This document shows, piece by piece, positions 33,822 through 43,347 of a DNA stretch of 64,000 bases. Within the stretch, counting starts at the first letter, position 1. The number at the start of each line of letters is the position of its first letter. The notes beneath the pieces are model-generated. The model searched no databases. It was not told the DNA's origin and saw only the letters and a program-made list of their open reading frames with translations. The DNA is from Chelativorans sp. (GTDB lineage: Bacteria; Pseudomonadota; Alphaproteobacteria; Rhizobiales; Rhizobiaceae): NCBI RefSeq assembly GCF_031180965.1, contig NZ_JAPSLH010000009.1, positions 62,001-126,000 of the forward strand, written 5' to 3'. The translations under genes were made by a program, and so were the position numbers.

Positions 33822-35711
33822 CTATTCGGCACCGGCGCGTCGGATGAGCGACGCGGTATCTGGCTGCCGCACCAAATCCTCCAGACAGGAGATGACCTCC
33901 TCGGTGCGGAACGGCTTGGCGACCAGAGGTGCCTGCTGGAAGGATGCAGGCAGTCCCTCGCGCCCATACCCGCTGACGAAGGCGAAGCGGATGCCCGCCC
34001 GAGTGAGCGCAGCGGCAACGTCGCCGGCTGGCTCGCCTTGGAGGTTGGCGTCCACCAGCGCCGCGTCGATGGCTTCCCCGCCGATTAGCCGCAACGCCTC
34101 GCTGACCGTCCCGGCTGGGCCCACGACGATGCAGCCCTTCTCGCGAAGCGAGCTTTCGAGGTCGAGCGCGACAAGAGGCTCGTCCTCGACCAGAAGCACA
34201 CGTTTCCCATCCAGCGGCCGCCCTTGCGAAAAGAGGTAGTCCACATCCGCGCCAGGAGTAAGGCCCTGCCCGGCGATCCTGTCGACCAAGGAAGGGTGCC
34301 CTTGGGGGAGCGGCATGTGGATCGAGCACTCGAGCCCGCTCTCGTTGTAGCTTGTAGTGACTTCCGCGCCGTAGGTGCGCATGCTTCTCTCGATCAGGGC
34401 GGTGCCGAAGCCGACCGAGCTGGGGGCCGAAACGGGCGGGCCGCCCTCCTCGCGCCAATTGAGGTTCAGGACCTGCTCGCCGTTCCGCCGCACGTTCCAG
34501 TCGATGACCACGCGCCCCTCGGGCACGGAAAGCGATCCGTATTTGCGCGCGTTGGTGCCCAGTTCATAGAGCACCAGCGCCAGATGCAGCGCCGACGAGG
34601 CCTCCAGATGGACCGGCGGGCCGGAGCAGGAGATTCTTCCAACGCCGCCCGTGTCGAGCAGCACCTGATCGGTGACCAAATCCATCAGATCGACGCCGCT
34701 CGTTCCCTGGAGGAGGAAGTTGTGCGCGCGGGCGAATGCCTGGATGCGACCGCTGAGGCTCGCCACGAACTCTGCCGGACTGCGCGAGCGGCGCAGGGTC
34801 TGGCTGGCAATGGCCTGCACCATTGCGAGCGTGTTCTTCACACGGTGATTGAGTTCGTTGATCAATAGGCGCTGGTTGTTTTCCGCCCGTTTCCGGTCGC
34901 TGATGTCGATCAGCATATTCACGGCGCCGGTCAGCACGCCGTGATCATCGAAAAGCGGCGTCGGAAAGACAAGGCAGGGGAAGCGGGCGCCATCGGGATG
35001 CTCCACCACGATCTCGGCGCCGCTGATCGGCCGCTGCTCGCGCAGCGCCACCGCCATCGGGCACTGATCATGCGGCAGAAAGGCACCCTCCGTCGTATAG
35101 ATGCGCCACGAGATGCACCATTGGTCAACACCGATCTCAGGGCGACGCCCGGCAAGCACCACCGCCGCCTCGTTGTAGAAGGTCACCTTCCCCGCGGCGT
35201 CGGTGCGGTAGACGGCAGCCGGCAGCGCGCTCAAGGTCGCCTCCAGCTCGCGCTCCTTCTGCTTGGCGTGAGCATGGGCGCGTTCCGCCTCGGTGACGCT
35301 CTGGAAGCAGTTCACCGCACCGCGGAACTCGCCCGCCTCGTCAAAGACCGGATCGATATTGACAAGGGTGGCAACCCTGCTCCCGTCCGGCCGCTCGACC
35401 ATGACGGAGATGTTGCGGTATGGCTCCCTGCTGCGCAGCGCCGCCGCCATCGGGCATTCCTCCGGCGGCATATACCGGCCATCGGGCCAGTAGAGCCGGT
35501 AGGAACCGCAAAAGCGGTCTGCGGCATCGCCGATCGCGGGGGAGCGGCCCCAGATTTCCTCGGCACGACGGTTGTGGTGCAGAATTGTGCCGTCCGGCGC
35601 ACAGACATAAAGCCCGACCGGCAGCGCTTCCAGCAGTGAGCCGGTAGGGATGCCGTCCAAAAGGGCGCCGCGCGATTGCTCGCGGCCATTCTTGTTCAGA
35701 TTTTCGTCCAT
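33822..35711 (-). CDS. HWE-family hybrid sensor histidine kinase with two PAS domains and C-terminal receiver
   Basis: 629 residues, no membrane segment. Two PAS domains (about 20-140 and 150-275) lead to the HWE kinase core: H-box INELNHRVKNTLAMVQAIA, N-box LALVLYELGTNARKYGSL, and NWREEGGPPV with GFGTALIERSM. A receiver domain follows (LLVEDEPLVALDLESSL, phosphoacceptor region ALVDANLQGE, then SGYGREGL and KPFR). HWE kinases occur mainly in Rhizobiales and often feed the PhyR general stress pathway. The start at 35711 has GGACGGA. An EcfG-like promoter is upstream. Confidence 0.9.
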   Translation of the reverse strand: MDENLNKNGREQSRGALLDGIPTGSLLEALPVGLYVCAPDGTILHHNRRAEEIWGRSPAIGDAADRFCGSYRLYWPDGRYMPPEECPMAAALRSREPYRNISVMVERPDGSRVATLVNIDPVFDEAGEFRGAVNCFQSVTEAERAHAHAKQKERELEATLSALPAAVYRTDAAGKVTFYNEAAVVLAGRRPEIGVDQWCISWRIYTTEGAFLPHDQCPMAVALREQRPISGAEIVVEHPDGARFPCLVFPTPLFDDHGVLTGAVNMLIDISDRKRAENNQRLLINELNHRVKNTLAMVQAIASQTLRRSRSPAEFVASLSGRIQAFARAHNFLLQGTSGVDLMDLVTDQVLLDTGGVGRISCSGPPVHLEASSALHLALVLYELGTNARKYGSLSVPEGRVVIDWNVRRNGEQVLNLNWREEGGPPVSAPSSVGFGTALIERSMRTYGAEVTTSYNESGLECSIHMPLPQGHPSLVDRIAGQGLTPGADVDYLFSQGRPLDGKRVLLVEDEPLVALDLESSLREKGCIVVGPAGTVSEALRLIGGEAIDAALVDANLQGEPAGDVAAALTRAGIRFAFVSGYGREGLPASFQQAPLVAKPFRTEEVISCLEDLVRQPDTASLIRRAGAE

Positions 35712-35767
35712 TCCGTCCCGGCCGCCACGCTTATTCGTACGCAAAAACTCCCACTCGAACCCTGAGA

Positions 35768-35792
35768 AATGATCAGGATCATTGAAAGTTCC
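35768..35792 (-). promoter_or_regulatory. EcfG-like promoter (GGAAC-N16-CATT) overlapping palindrome AATGATC-AG-GATCATT
   Basis: On the minus strand GGAAC (35792-35788) and CATT (35771-35768) are separated by 16 bp, one mismatch to the EcfG consensus. The perfect 7-2-7 palindrome at 35768-35783 covers the -10. It is about 60 bp upstream of the HWE kinase start. Confidence 0.4.
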
Positions 35793-35808
35793 GTGAACGA
35801 GTCATTTT

Positions 35809-36381
35809 TTAGGCCCGCAAAAGGATTTCGGCGCGTGCGTCGAAAGGAAGCTCTTGTACGGTCTCCTCTTTGCGCCAGACCGGGGTGAAGCCCAACTTCT
35901 GGTACAGGGGGAGCGCGGCCGGATGGTCGAGCGTGCATGTCTCGACCGAAACCAGGCGCGGGTTGTGCTCCCAGGCGGCGCGGATCGCGGTCCCGAGAAA
36001 CCAGCGGCCGAGACCGCGGCCGATGGCATGGGCCATCAACCCGAAGTGAACGAGCCGGCACTCTCCGCCCAAGATGAGCCGCAGCTCGAAAAAGCCGGCG
36101 GGAGCTCCGTCCAGATAAAGCACGCGCAGATCCGTGCGCGGGCTCGATAGCCTCTCGGCAAGATCAGCGTCGGAAAGTGAAAGGGCGGCCGTCCAGTGCC
36201 ACTCTCGCCCGACGCGGTCATAGAGATAACGATAGAAATGCAATGGGATGGAGCGGCATCTCAGCAGCGCCAGCTGCGACCCAGCCGGCGTGGGCGGATA
36301 GTGCAGCGGCGGGCTTTCCATCTGCAGATGGGTGACGATCGCCGTCAGCATGCGCCGCGGAGGCGTTGCCTTTTCTCCCAT
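35809..36381 (-). CDS. GNAT-family N-acetyltransferase
   Basis: 190 residues. The acetyl-CoA loop is at GRGLGRWFLGTAIRAAWE and the late GNAT motif B is LPLYQKLGFTPV. Substrate unknown. The start directly abuts the stop of the sulfurtransferase gene on the same strand, so the two are co-transcribed. Confidence 0.85.
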   Translation of the reverse strand: MGEKATPPRRMLTAIVTHLQMESPPLHYPPTPAGSQLALLRCRSIPLHFYRYLYDRVGREWHWTAALSLSDADLAERLSSPRTDLRVLYLDGAPAGFFELRLILGGECRLVHFGLMAHAIGRGLGRWFLGTAIRAAWEHNPRLVSVETCTLDHPAALPLYQKLGFTPVWRKEETVQELPFDARAEILLRA

Positions 36382-37221
36382 TCACCCGCGCTCCACCGGC
36401 GTGTCGTCATACCGGCCCCACTCGCTCCACGAACCGTCATAGAGGCGATTGTCCTTGTGCCCGAGGGACTCCAGCGCCAGCGTGATGACCGCCGCCGTAA
36501 CGCCCGAGCCGCAGGAGGTGACAACGGGCTTGCCGAGGTCGAGCCCGGCAGACTCCAGCCTTTCGCGCAGGCGGTCGAGCGGCAGAAGGCTCCCATTTTC
36601 GGAAAGGGTGGGGGCCGGCACATTGACGGCTCCCGGCATATGGCCCGAGCGCAGGCCCGGGCGCGGTTCGGGCTCGGTGCCGACGAAGCGGCCCGGCGAG
36701 CGTGCATCGGCGATCTGTGCCGCTCCGCTTTGCGCGATCTCCCGCATATCCGCGAGGGAGGCGACACGGCTTGCATCGAACTCGGCAATGAAGGCGGCGG
36801 GCGCAATCTTGGTCAGCTCGTTCGTCACCGGCCGGCCCTGCGCCCGCCAGTGATCGAAGCCGCCGTCGAGCACGAAGACCTTTTCAGCCCCCATCACCCG
36901 GAACATCCACCAGGCCCGCGGGGCGGAGTGGAATCCGGGCCCGTCATAGACGATGATCGTGTCATCCCGCGAGATCCCCATGGCGCTCGCATATCGGCCG
37001 AAGGTCAGCTGGTCGGGCAAAGCATGCGGGAGATCGGACCCTGGGTCGACCACGAGCTCGTGGTCGAAGAACACCGCCCCCGGAATATGCGCAGCCTCAT
37101 ATTCGGCCCGCGCGTCGCGACCCGGAAAATACCAGGAAGCATCGACGATCGACAGGCCGGGCGCCGTGAGCCGCTCCTCGAGCCAGTCGGCGGAAACCAC
37201 GAAGGGACTCTTTTCACTCAT
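36382..37221 (-). CDS. sseA: 3-mercaptopyruvate/thiosulfate sulfurtransferase (rhodanese tandem)
   Basis: 279 residues, two rhodanese domains. The active-site cysteine is Cys237 in TSCGSGVTA; CGSGVTA is the form seen in 3-mercaptopyruvate sulfurtransferases. The first domain is inactive (VYDGPGF). Transfers sulfur to cyanide or thiols in the cytoplasm. The frame is open upstream but the conserved start SEKSPFVVSADWL is at 37221. Probably in one unit with the GNAT gene, which begins at its stop codon. Confidence 0.92.
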   Translation of the reverse strand: MSEKSPFVVSADWLEERLTAPGLSIVDASWYFPGRDARAEYEAAHIPGAVFFDHELVVDPGSDLPHALPDQLTFGRYASAMGISRDDTIIVYDGPGFHSAPRAWWMFRVMGAEKVFVLDGGFDHWRAQGRPVTNELTKIAPAAFIAEFDASRVASLADMREIAQSGAAQIADARSPGRFVGTEPEPRPGLRSGHMPGAVNVPAPTLSENGSLLPLDRLRERLESAGLDLGKPVVTSCGSGVTAAVITLALESLGHKDNRLYDGSWSEWGRYDDTPVERG

Positions 37222-37317
37222 GCCGCACCTGGAGTCATGCCCGCGCCGATCGTTCGCCGTTCGTGGAAGATGGGCGCTCTTCAATAAATAGGAGAGGCCG
37301 CGCCGCCGCAAGATCAT

Positions 37318-38061
37318 TCAAGCCGCGGGCAGAGGGCCGAAACGGATCCGGAAGCGGCGGTTCTCGCGCCCCTTCTTCTCGATCTTGCCGATATGGATCT
37401 CGCCCACCTCGCCCGTGCGGGCCACATGCGTGCCGCCGCAAGGCTGGCTGTCGACGGAGGAGTTCTCGCCTATGCAGACCAGCCGTATGCGCCCTGCCCC
37501 CGCCGGCGGTCGCACATTCTTCGACTTCACCAGCGCCGGATTGGCGGCAAGCTCCTCCTCGCTGATCCAGCGGGTGAAGACCGGATGGTCCGCTTGGACC
37601 AGTTCCATGAGCTTCCGCGTGACCTCCTCCTTTGTCCAGCCCGAGTCCGGCACGTCAAAATCGACACGCGAATCCTGCTCGTCCACCGACGCGCCGGTGA
37701 TTGGGAAAGGGCAGATGACGCTGAGGAGATGGCAGGCCGTGTGCATGCGCATCAGCCGGTAGCGCCGCTCCCAGTCAATCGCGAGCCCCACCGCTTCGCC
37801 CGCTTGCGGCATCGCCTCACCGGCGGCCGGCAGATGGATGATGTCGTCCTTGGACTCGCCCGTGACCGTAGCGGCGATGGCGGTCCTTGAGCCGTCGGCG
37901 CGGAGGAGATGCCCCGTATCGCCGGGCTGTCCCCCGGATGTGGCATAAAAGATCGTGCGGTCGAGGATAATGCCGCCACGATCATTGACGCCGACAACGG
38001 TGGCTTCAGTAGTCGAGAGATAAGGCTGCTCGCGGAAAAGCGCCTCGGTGCGCATTTGCAT
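37318..38061 (-). CDS. alanyl-tRNA editing protein AlaX-type
   Basis: 247 residues, homologous to the editing domain of AlaRS, without a catalytic synthetase domain. Zinc ligands: His107 and His111 in HTACH, Cys207 and His211 in CGGTH. It hydrolyses Ser-tRNA(Ala) or Gly-tRNA(Ala). N-terminal barrel motif FYATSGGQPGDTG is present, as in AlaX-M/L. Upstream of the sulfurtransferase on the same strand with about 96 bp between. Divergent from the lipase gene. Confidence 0.92.
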   Translation of the reverse strand: MQMRTEALFREQPYLSTTEATVVGVNDRGGIILDRTIFYATSGGQPGDTGHLLRADGSRTAIAATVTGESKDDIIHLPAAGEAMPQAGEAVGLAIDWERRYRLMRMHTACHLLSVICPFPITGASVDEQDSRVDFDVPDSGWTKEEVTRKLMELVQADHPVFTRWISEEELAANPALVKSKNVRPPAGAGRIRLVCIGENSSVDSQPCGGTHVARTGEVGEIHIGKIEKKGRENRRFRIRFGPLPAA

Positions 38062-38207
38062 TTCTCCAAGTCTGGGTGGACGGGCTGCCGAAAATTGGCC
38101 TGAAATCGTCAGCGGGCAGTGATATCCTCGTCTGTGCCCTATTGGAACCGATGTGTTTGCCCGTTCGGGTAAGGACGTCTTTCGTGATCCCTTCCGGGAG
38201 GGAACCT

Positions 38208-39428
38208 ATGCCAAGTCGGAAGCAAATGATAACGCGGAGCCTGGGGGCTATCCTGTTCATGGTGGCCGGCACGACGCTCGCGGCCGCCTGGTCCATCGAG
38301 CCGTCTGATCCCGGCCCCTTCTACGCCATGGACCGGCAGGAGATTTCGGCCACGCCCGGCGATATTCTGCGCATCGAGGATTTTCCCTCTGCGCCGCAGG
38401 GCGCGCGGGCCTGGCGGGTCCTCTATGCCTCCACGGGGCTGAAGGACGAGCCGATCGCCGTTTCCGGCGTCATCGTCGCGCCTGAAGGGGCGGCTCCCGC
38501 GGGCGGGCGGCCTGTCGTGGCCTGGGCGCACGGAACGACCGGGGTCACCAGCCGCTGCGCGCCGTCGTTGCGTTCGGACTTCTTCAAGCATGTCCCGGCG
38601 GTGCAGCAGTTTCTGGAGCGCGGTTATGTCGTCGCTGCAAGCGACTATCCGGGTCTCGGCACGCCCTCTCCCCACCCCTACCTGGTCGGTGTCAGCGAGG
38701 CGCGCGCGGTGCTTGATTCCGTGCGCGCCGCGGCGCATGTCGAGGGAGTCGGAGCTTCCAGCGAGTTCGCGGTCTGGGGGCATTCGCAGGGCGGTCATGC
38801 GGCGCTCTTCACCGGCCAGCTTGCCGCTTCCTATGCTCCCGACCTGAAACTTGTGGGCGTGGCCGCGGCTGCGCCGGCAAGCGATCTTGCAGCCCTCCTG
38901 CATGACGATCTTTCCAGCAGGGCAGGCAAGATATTCACCGGTCTTGCCATATGGTCATGGAACAAGGTCTTCGAAGCCCCCCTCGCCCCCCTGCTCGATC
39001 CGCCGGCAATCGCTGCGCTCGATCGGATCGCGGCCGATTGCATGGAGGGGTCCATCCAGGGCCTGGTGCTGCTGGAGCGGGAAACGAGCATCGAAGATGA
39101 TTTTCTCAAGCAGGACCTTACCGAGGTCGAGCCTTGGAAGACGATTCTGGTTGAGAACATGCCCGACAGCGGCAATCTGGGTGGGCCGCTCTTCATTGCG
39201 CAGGGAACGGCCGATCCAATCGTCTTGCCGCGGGTGACGCGCGCATTCGCCGAAGCCGCCTGCCGCAGCGGGACCCCGGTGCGCCTCCATCCCGGCCCGG
39301 GGCTGGATCATATGGGCATTCTCAACGAGAGCGGAGCTGCCGTCGACTGGATTGTCGACCGCTTCGCAGGCCTCCCGCCGCCCAGCGATTGCGGCGACCT
39401 GCCGTCGCTTACAGCTTCACCGGGATGA
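38208..39428 (+). CDS. secretory lipase-like alpha/beta hydrolase
   Basis: 406 residues. An N-terminal hydrophobic signal segment (ITRSLGAILFMVAGTTLAAAW) is followed by an alpha/beta hydrolase fold with WAHGTTG, the nucleophile GHSQGGH, AQGTADPIV (acid) and LDHMGIL (His). This matches the secreted lipase (LIP) family, better known from fungi and actinobacteria. Likely periplasmic or extracellular esterase. GGGAGG precedes the ATG at 38208; the frame starts earlier but without signal. Converges on cysK with a 6-bp gap. Confidence 0.85.
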   Translation: MPSRKQMITRSLGAILFMVAGTTLAAAWSIEPSDPGPFYAMDRQEISATPGDILRIEDFPSAPQGARAWRVLYASTGLKDEPIAVSGVIVAPEGAAPAGGRPVVAWAHGTTGVTSRCAPSLRSDFFKHVPAVQQFLERGYVVAASDYPGLGTPSPHPYLVGVSEARAVLDSVRAAAHVEGVGASSEFAVWGHSQGGHAALFTGQLAASYAPDLKLVGVAAAAPASDLAALLHDDLSSRAGKIFTGLAIWSWNKVFEAPLAPLLDPPAIAALDRIAADCMEGSIQGLVLLERETSIEDDFLKQDLTEVEPWKTILVENMPDSGNLGGPLFIAQGTADPIVLPRVTRAFAEAACRSGTPVRLHPGPGLDHMGILNESGAAVDWIVDRFAGLPPPSDCGDLPSLTASPG

Positions 39429-39434
39429 CCGACC

Positions 39435-40475
39435 TCAGCTTGCGAGCACCGGCTCGAAGGGGACGGAGATGCTCGGCGTCGCCTCCATCCATGCCGGCAC
39501 GGGCAAGTTCTTTTCGCGCAGGAAGGCGGGATTGAAGAGCTTTGACTGGTAGCGGGTACCGTAGTCGGCAAGGATCGTCACGATCGTGTGCCCGGGCCCC
39601 ATCTCCCTGGCCATGCGGATCGCGCCGGCGATGTTGATGCCCGTAGAGCCGCCGAGGCAGAGCCCCTCCTCCTCTACGAGGGCGAAGATGAGCGGCAGCG
39701 CCTCTTCGTCTGGAATCTGGTAGGAGAAGTCCGGCCGGAAACCTTCGAGATTGGCGGTCACCCGCCCCTGCCCAATGCCCTCGGTGATCGAGCTTCCCTC
39801 CGCCTTCAGCTCGCCGCCCGTATAGTAGCTGAAGAGCGCCGCGCCGAGCGGATCGGCAAGGGCGACCTTCACACCCGCATTCTTCGCGCGCAGTCCCTCG
39901 GCAACGCCCGCAAGCGTGCCGCCGGTACCGACGGCCGAGACAAAGCCGTCCACTTTGCCTTCGGTCTGGCGCCAGATCTCTTCCGCCGTCGTGCGGATAT
40001 GCCCTTCGCGGTTTGCCACATTGTCGAACTGGTTTGCCCAGATCGCGCCATTCGGCTCCGTGCGTGCAAGCTGTTCGGCGAGCCGGCCCGACACTTTCAC
40101 ATAGTTGTTCGGGTTCTTGTATGGCACCGCGGGCACCTCGATCAGCTCGGCCCCGAGCAGACGCAGCGCGTCCTTCTTCTCCTGACTCTGCGTCTCCGGA
40201 ATGACGATAACGGTACGGTAGCCCAGCGCCTTGGCAACGAGGGTAAGCCCGATCCCGGTATTGCCCGCCGTTCCCTCCACGATCACGCCCCCGGGCCGCA
40301 GGAGGCCCTTCTTCTCGGCGTCGCGGATGATGAAAAGCCCCGCCCTGTCCTTCACCGACTGGCCGGGATTCATGAATTCGGCCTTGCCGTAGATCTCGCA
40401 GCCGGTCTCCTCGGAGGCGCGCCTCAGGCGTATGAGCGGCGTATTGCCGATGGTTTCGATGACGGATTGATGCAT
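39435..40475 (-). CDS. cysK: cysteine synthase A
   Basis: 346 residues, PLP-dependent fold type II. PLP lysine Lys42 in PGQSVKDRAG; phosphate loop VGTGGTLAG; GGSTGINIAGA near the C-terminus. The usual substrate loop TSGNTG reads TAGNTG, a known variant in proteobacterial and fungal relatives. Makes cysteine from O-acetylserine and sulfide. The open frame continues upstream through the MFS gene, but the real start HQSVIETIGNTPLI is at 40475. Confidence 0.9.
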   Translation of the reverse strand: MHQSVIETIGNTPLIRLRRASEETGCEIYGKAEFMNPGQSVKDRAGLFIIRDAEKKGLLRPGGVIVEGTAGNTGIGLTLVAKALGYRTVIVIPETQSQEKKDALRLLGAELIEVPAVPYKNPNNYVKVSGRLAEQLARTEPNGAIWANQFDNVANREGHIRTTAEEIWRQTEGKVDGFVSAVGTGGTLAGVAEGLRAKNAGVKVALADPLGAALFSYYTGGELKAEGSSITEGIGQGRVTANLEGFRPDFSYQIPDEEALPLIFALVEEEGLCLGGSTGINIAGAIRMAREMGPGHTIVTILADYGTRYQSKLFNPAFLREKNLPVPAWMEATPSISVPFEPVLAS

Positions 40476-40615
40476 TGCGGATCCTCGCTTCTGGCCGAAA
40501 CTAGAAATCGGAGCCAGTGTGCGCAAGGCGGGATTTTCCGGCGCCTTGCCTAGTGCTGGTATAGGATTCAGCTGAAGCCCCGAAATGAAGATGCGTTTCC
40601 TTTCCGCCGGAAGGA

Positions 40616-41863
40616 TCAGCGGCGGGCGATCTCGGCCAGAGGCCCCCGTTCGGGGCGCGCATCGCGGGACCAGAGATAGACCGCAAGCGCCAGTGCCAGC
40701 GCGGACGCATAGAAGATGAAGAGCGCGCGATATGCGGCTGCGGGCTCGCCCGGCACATTCGCCGCCACCACGATCCAACCGGCCGCGAACTGCATCAGCC
40801 CAACGCCGCCGATCGCGAAAAAGTTGAGCAAGGTCACCCCCCGCCCCGTCAGATGCGGCGGCAGGAAGGCACGTCCATGAGCGATCATCAGGCCGAAGCC
40901 GCCGCCGAAAATGCCGACAAGGACGAGCGCGATCGTGATGTTGCCGATGCCGGCAAGCGGAAAGGCCGCCAGCCAGGCAAGGGCGCAAAGACTGAGGAAA
41001 TTGCCCGCCAACGCCACCCATTTGCGCGTCCCGAAAAGCGTGTCGAGCGGACCGTAGATGAAGGACCCGGCCGCCATGGCAAGGGCCATGAACAGCGTGA
41101 CCTGCCCGATCACGAGCGCGTCCGCGCCATGGACCTCGGCGAGATATGGCCCGGCCCAAAGGCCGCGAATCCCGGCGGCGGCTGCATAGGTCAATGCGGT
41201 CAGCGGGAGGATCGGCCAAAGGAGGGGAATCTTCAGAAGCTCCAGATAGCCGGACAGCCCCGAATTTCCGGCTGTGCCCTCTTCCGTCGCGGGGTCGCGC
41301 ACGAAAAAGAAGATGGCCGCCGCGACCGCCAGCGTCACCAGACCCAGGCCCAGCATCACGCCGCGCCACCCGAAGGCCTCCGCGGCGGCGGCGAGTGGCG
41401 AAGCGCCTATCACATTGCCCATGGTGCCGATCCCGATGAGGGTGGAGCTCAGCGTGGCAAACCGGGCGGGCGAGAAGGATTTCGCGAAGATGAAGAGCGA
41501 GGCCATTAGCACCGGCGAGCAGCCGATGCCGATCAGGGCCATGGCGGCAATGATCATGCCGGGAGAAAACGCCAACGCGAAAAGGAGCGAGCCGCCCCCC
41601 GCGCCGAAGGCAAGAAGCAGCGAAGCCGTGCGCTTTGGTCCATAGCGGTCGAGCGATACGCCCACGGCGAACTGCATGAGTGCGAAGACAATGAACCAGG
41701 TGCCGGAGGCGACCGAAAGGTCGGCCTTGGTGGCGCCGAGCTCATCGGTCAGCACCGGCGTCAGCACGGCGAGGAAGGAGCGATAGAATTGCGAAAGGAT
41801 ATAGGCGGCCGCCAAAGCGGCAATGCCGGCTGTCAATGCTTCCCCTCCCGACCTGGCACGCAC
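40616..41863 (-). CDS. MFS transporter
   Basis: 415 residues with about twelve membrane segments. Motif-A-like loop GVSLDRYGPKRT after segment 2 and LTGRGVTLLNFFAIGG in the second half. A proton-driven transporter of the inner membrane; substrate unknown. Upstream of cysK by 140 bp on the same strand. Confidence 0.88.
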   Translation of the reverse strand: MRARSGGEALTAGIAALAAAYILSQFYRSFLAVLTPVLTDELGATKADLSVASGTWFIVFALMQFAVGVSLDRYGPKRTASLLLAFGAGGGSLLFALAFSPGMIIAAMALIGIGCSPVLMASLFIFAKSFSPARFATLSSTLIGIGTMGNVIGASPLAAAAEAFGWRGVMLGLGLVTLAVAAAIFFFVRDPATEEGTAGNSGLSGYLELLKIPLLWPILPLTALTYAAAAGIRGLWAGPYLAEVHGADALVIGQVTLFMALAMAAGSFIYGPLDTLFGTRKWVALAGNFLSLCALAWLAAFPLAGIGNITIALVLVGIFGGGFGLMIAHGRAFLPPHLTGRGVTLLNFFAIGGVGLMQFAAGWIVVAANVPGEPAAAYRALFIFYASALALALAVYLWSRDARPERGPLAEIARR

Positions 41864-41953
41864 CTTGGCTCGTGCGTAACGCAGACGAGAAGCGGAGGCA
41901 ATCGTCAGGGCGTGAGCCAGCCGTCCAGCACGGGAACGGCGGCGTAGAAGAGT

Positions 41954-41978
41954 CGGCGCCCGCTTTTGGCGAGCGCCG
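41954..41978 (-). terminator. stem-loop downstream of the RhlE gene
   Basis: On the minus strand CGGCGCTCGC-CAAAA-GCGGGCGCCG, a 10-bp stem with one G-U pair, beginning 10 bp after the RhlE stop. No T-run follows, so it is either a weak terminator or a 3'-end stabiliser. Confidence 0.45.
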
Positions 41979-41988
41979 GGATTTCCGA

Positions 41989-43347
41989 CTAGGCCGCGCG
42001 CGAGCGGAAGGAGCCGGTCTTCGGCCCGCCCCGCCTGTTGCGCTTGCGGCGCGGCGGCTTGAAGCCGGTCCGCTCATGCTCGGCATTCCTGCCGCCATTG
42101 TCGCGCGGTCTGTCCGGACGTTCCGCGCGGAGCTGACGCTCGCCGCGGTCGTTTGCCGGCAAGGGCGTGACATTGCGGTGCACCGGGTCTGCCTCGCGCG
42201 TGACGTCGCGTGCAATCGGCAGGCGCGCACGGATCACGCGCTCCACCTGCCGCAGCTTGCTTGCCTCGCTCGGGTCGCAGAGCGTGATGGCCTCGCCATC
42301 GGCGCCGTTGCGGCCCGTGCGGCCGATACGGTGGACATAGCTCTCCGCCTCGTCCGGCAGATCGAAGTTCACCACATGGCTGATGCCCGGCACGTCGATG
42401 CCGCGGGCGGCGATGTCGGTTGCAACCAAAATGCGCACGGCGCCTTCGCGGAAGTCGTTCAGAGCACGCTGGCGCGCATTCTGCGATTTGTTGCCATGGA
42501 TGACGGCGGCCTCGAAGCCGTCGCGGGCGAGGTCCTTGGTTACGCGGTCCGCGCCATGTTTGGTGCGGGCGAAGACGATGACCTGGCGCATCTTCTCGTC
42601 GGCCAGCATTTCTGCCAGCACGGTGCGCTTCTGCTTGGTACGGGCCATTACGACGCTCTGCCGGATTTCCGCCGCAGTGGTGCCCTGCGGGGCCACCTCG
42701 ACGCGGACGGGATCGCGCATCAGGGTTGCCGCCAGTTGCTCGATCTCCTTCGGCATGGTGGCCGAGAAGAGCGCTGTCTGGCGCGCCGGATGCGTCGCCT
42801 TGGCGATGCGGCGGACATCGTTGATGAAGCCCATGTCGAGCATGCGGTCCGCCTCGTCGAGCACGAGCCAGGTCGTTTCCGAAAGGACCACGTCCCCTTC
42901 GCGCACCAGGTCGGTCAGCCGCCCAGGCGTGGCGATCAGCACATCGACGCCGGGCGCCATGCGCTTGACCTGGCTGTGGCGCGAGACGCCGCCAAGCACC
43001 AGCGCCGTCGAGATATGCGCGCCCTTGGCAAGGTCGCGCACCACCTTCTCGATCTGCACCGCCAGCTCGCGGGTCGGCACCAGGACCAGCGCCCGCGCCG
43101 TGCGCGGACGGCGCTTGTTGCCGAGACCGGTGATCTTCGACAGGATCGGCAGCGCAAAGGCGGCCGTCTTGCCGGAGCCGGTCTGGGCTACGCCCAGGAT
43201 ATCGCGGCCGGCGAGGAAGGGCGGAATTGCGTGTTGCTGGATCGGTTTGGGTTCCGACATGCCAGCGGCAAGAGCCGCCGTCAAAAGCGTGCCGGTGATT
43301 CCGAGGTGGGCGAAGCCTTCCGGCTTCGCAATATTGTCATTGGTCAA
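41989..43347 (-). CDS. rhlE: DEAD-box ATP-dependent RNA helicase, RhlE-like
   Basis: 452 residues. Motifs in order: AQTGSGKT (Lys60), PTRELAVQ, TPGRL, DEAD (163-166), SAT, IVFARTKHG, TDIAARGID and HRIGRTGR, then a basic Arg/Gly-rich tail (NGGRNAEHE, RRKRNRRGG). It remodels RNA in ribosome assembly or decay. The start is probably TTG 43347 with GGAGAGAG upstream; an in-frame ATG at about 43371 is the alternative. The leader has a 7-bp hairpin at 43391-43410. Confidence 0.92.
   Translation of the reverse strand: MTNDNIAKPEGFAHLGITGTLLTAALAAGMSEPKPIQQHAIPPFLAGRDILGVAQTGSGKTAAFALPILSKITGLGNKRRPRTARALVLVPTRELAVQIEKVVRDLAKGAHISTALVLGGVSRHSQVKRMAPGVDVLIATPGRLTDLVREGDVVLSETTWLVLDEADRMLDMGFINDVRRIAKATHPARQTALFSATMPKEIEQLAATLMRDPVRVEVAPQGTTAAEIRQSVVMARTKQKRTVLAEMLADEKMRQVIVFARTKHGADRVTKDLARDGFEAAVIHGNKSQNARQRALNDFREGAVRILVATDIAARGIDVPGISHVVNFDLPDEAESYVHRIGRTGRNGADGEAITLCDPSEASKLRQVERVIRARLPIARDVTREADPVHRNVTPLPANDRGERQLRAERPDRPRDNGGRNAEHERTGFKPPRRKRNRRGGPKTGSFRSRAA

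Noticed and set aside
40476-41369. Upstream extension of the cysK frame
   Set aside because: It lies antisense-frame within the MFS gene on the same strand; CysK similarity begins at 40475.
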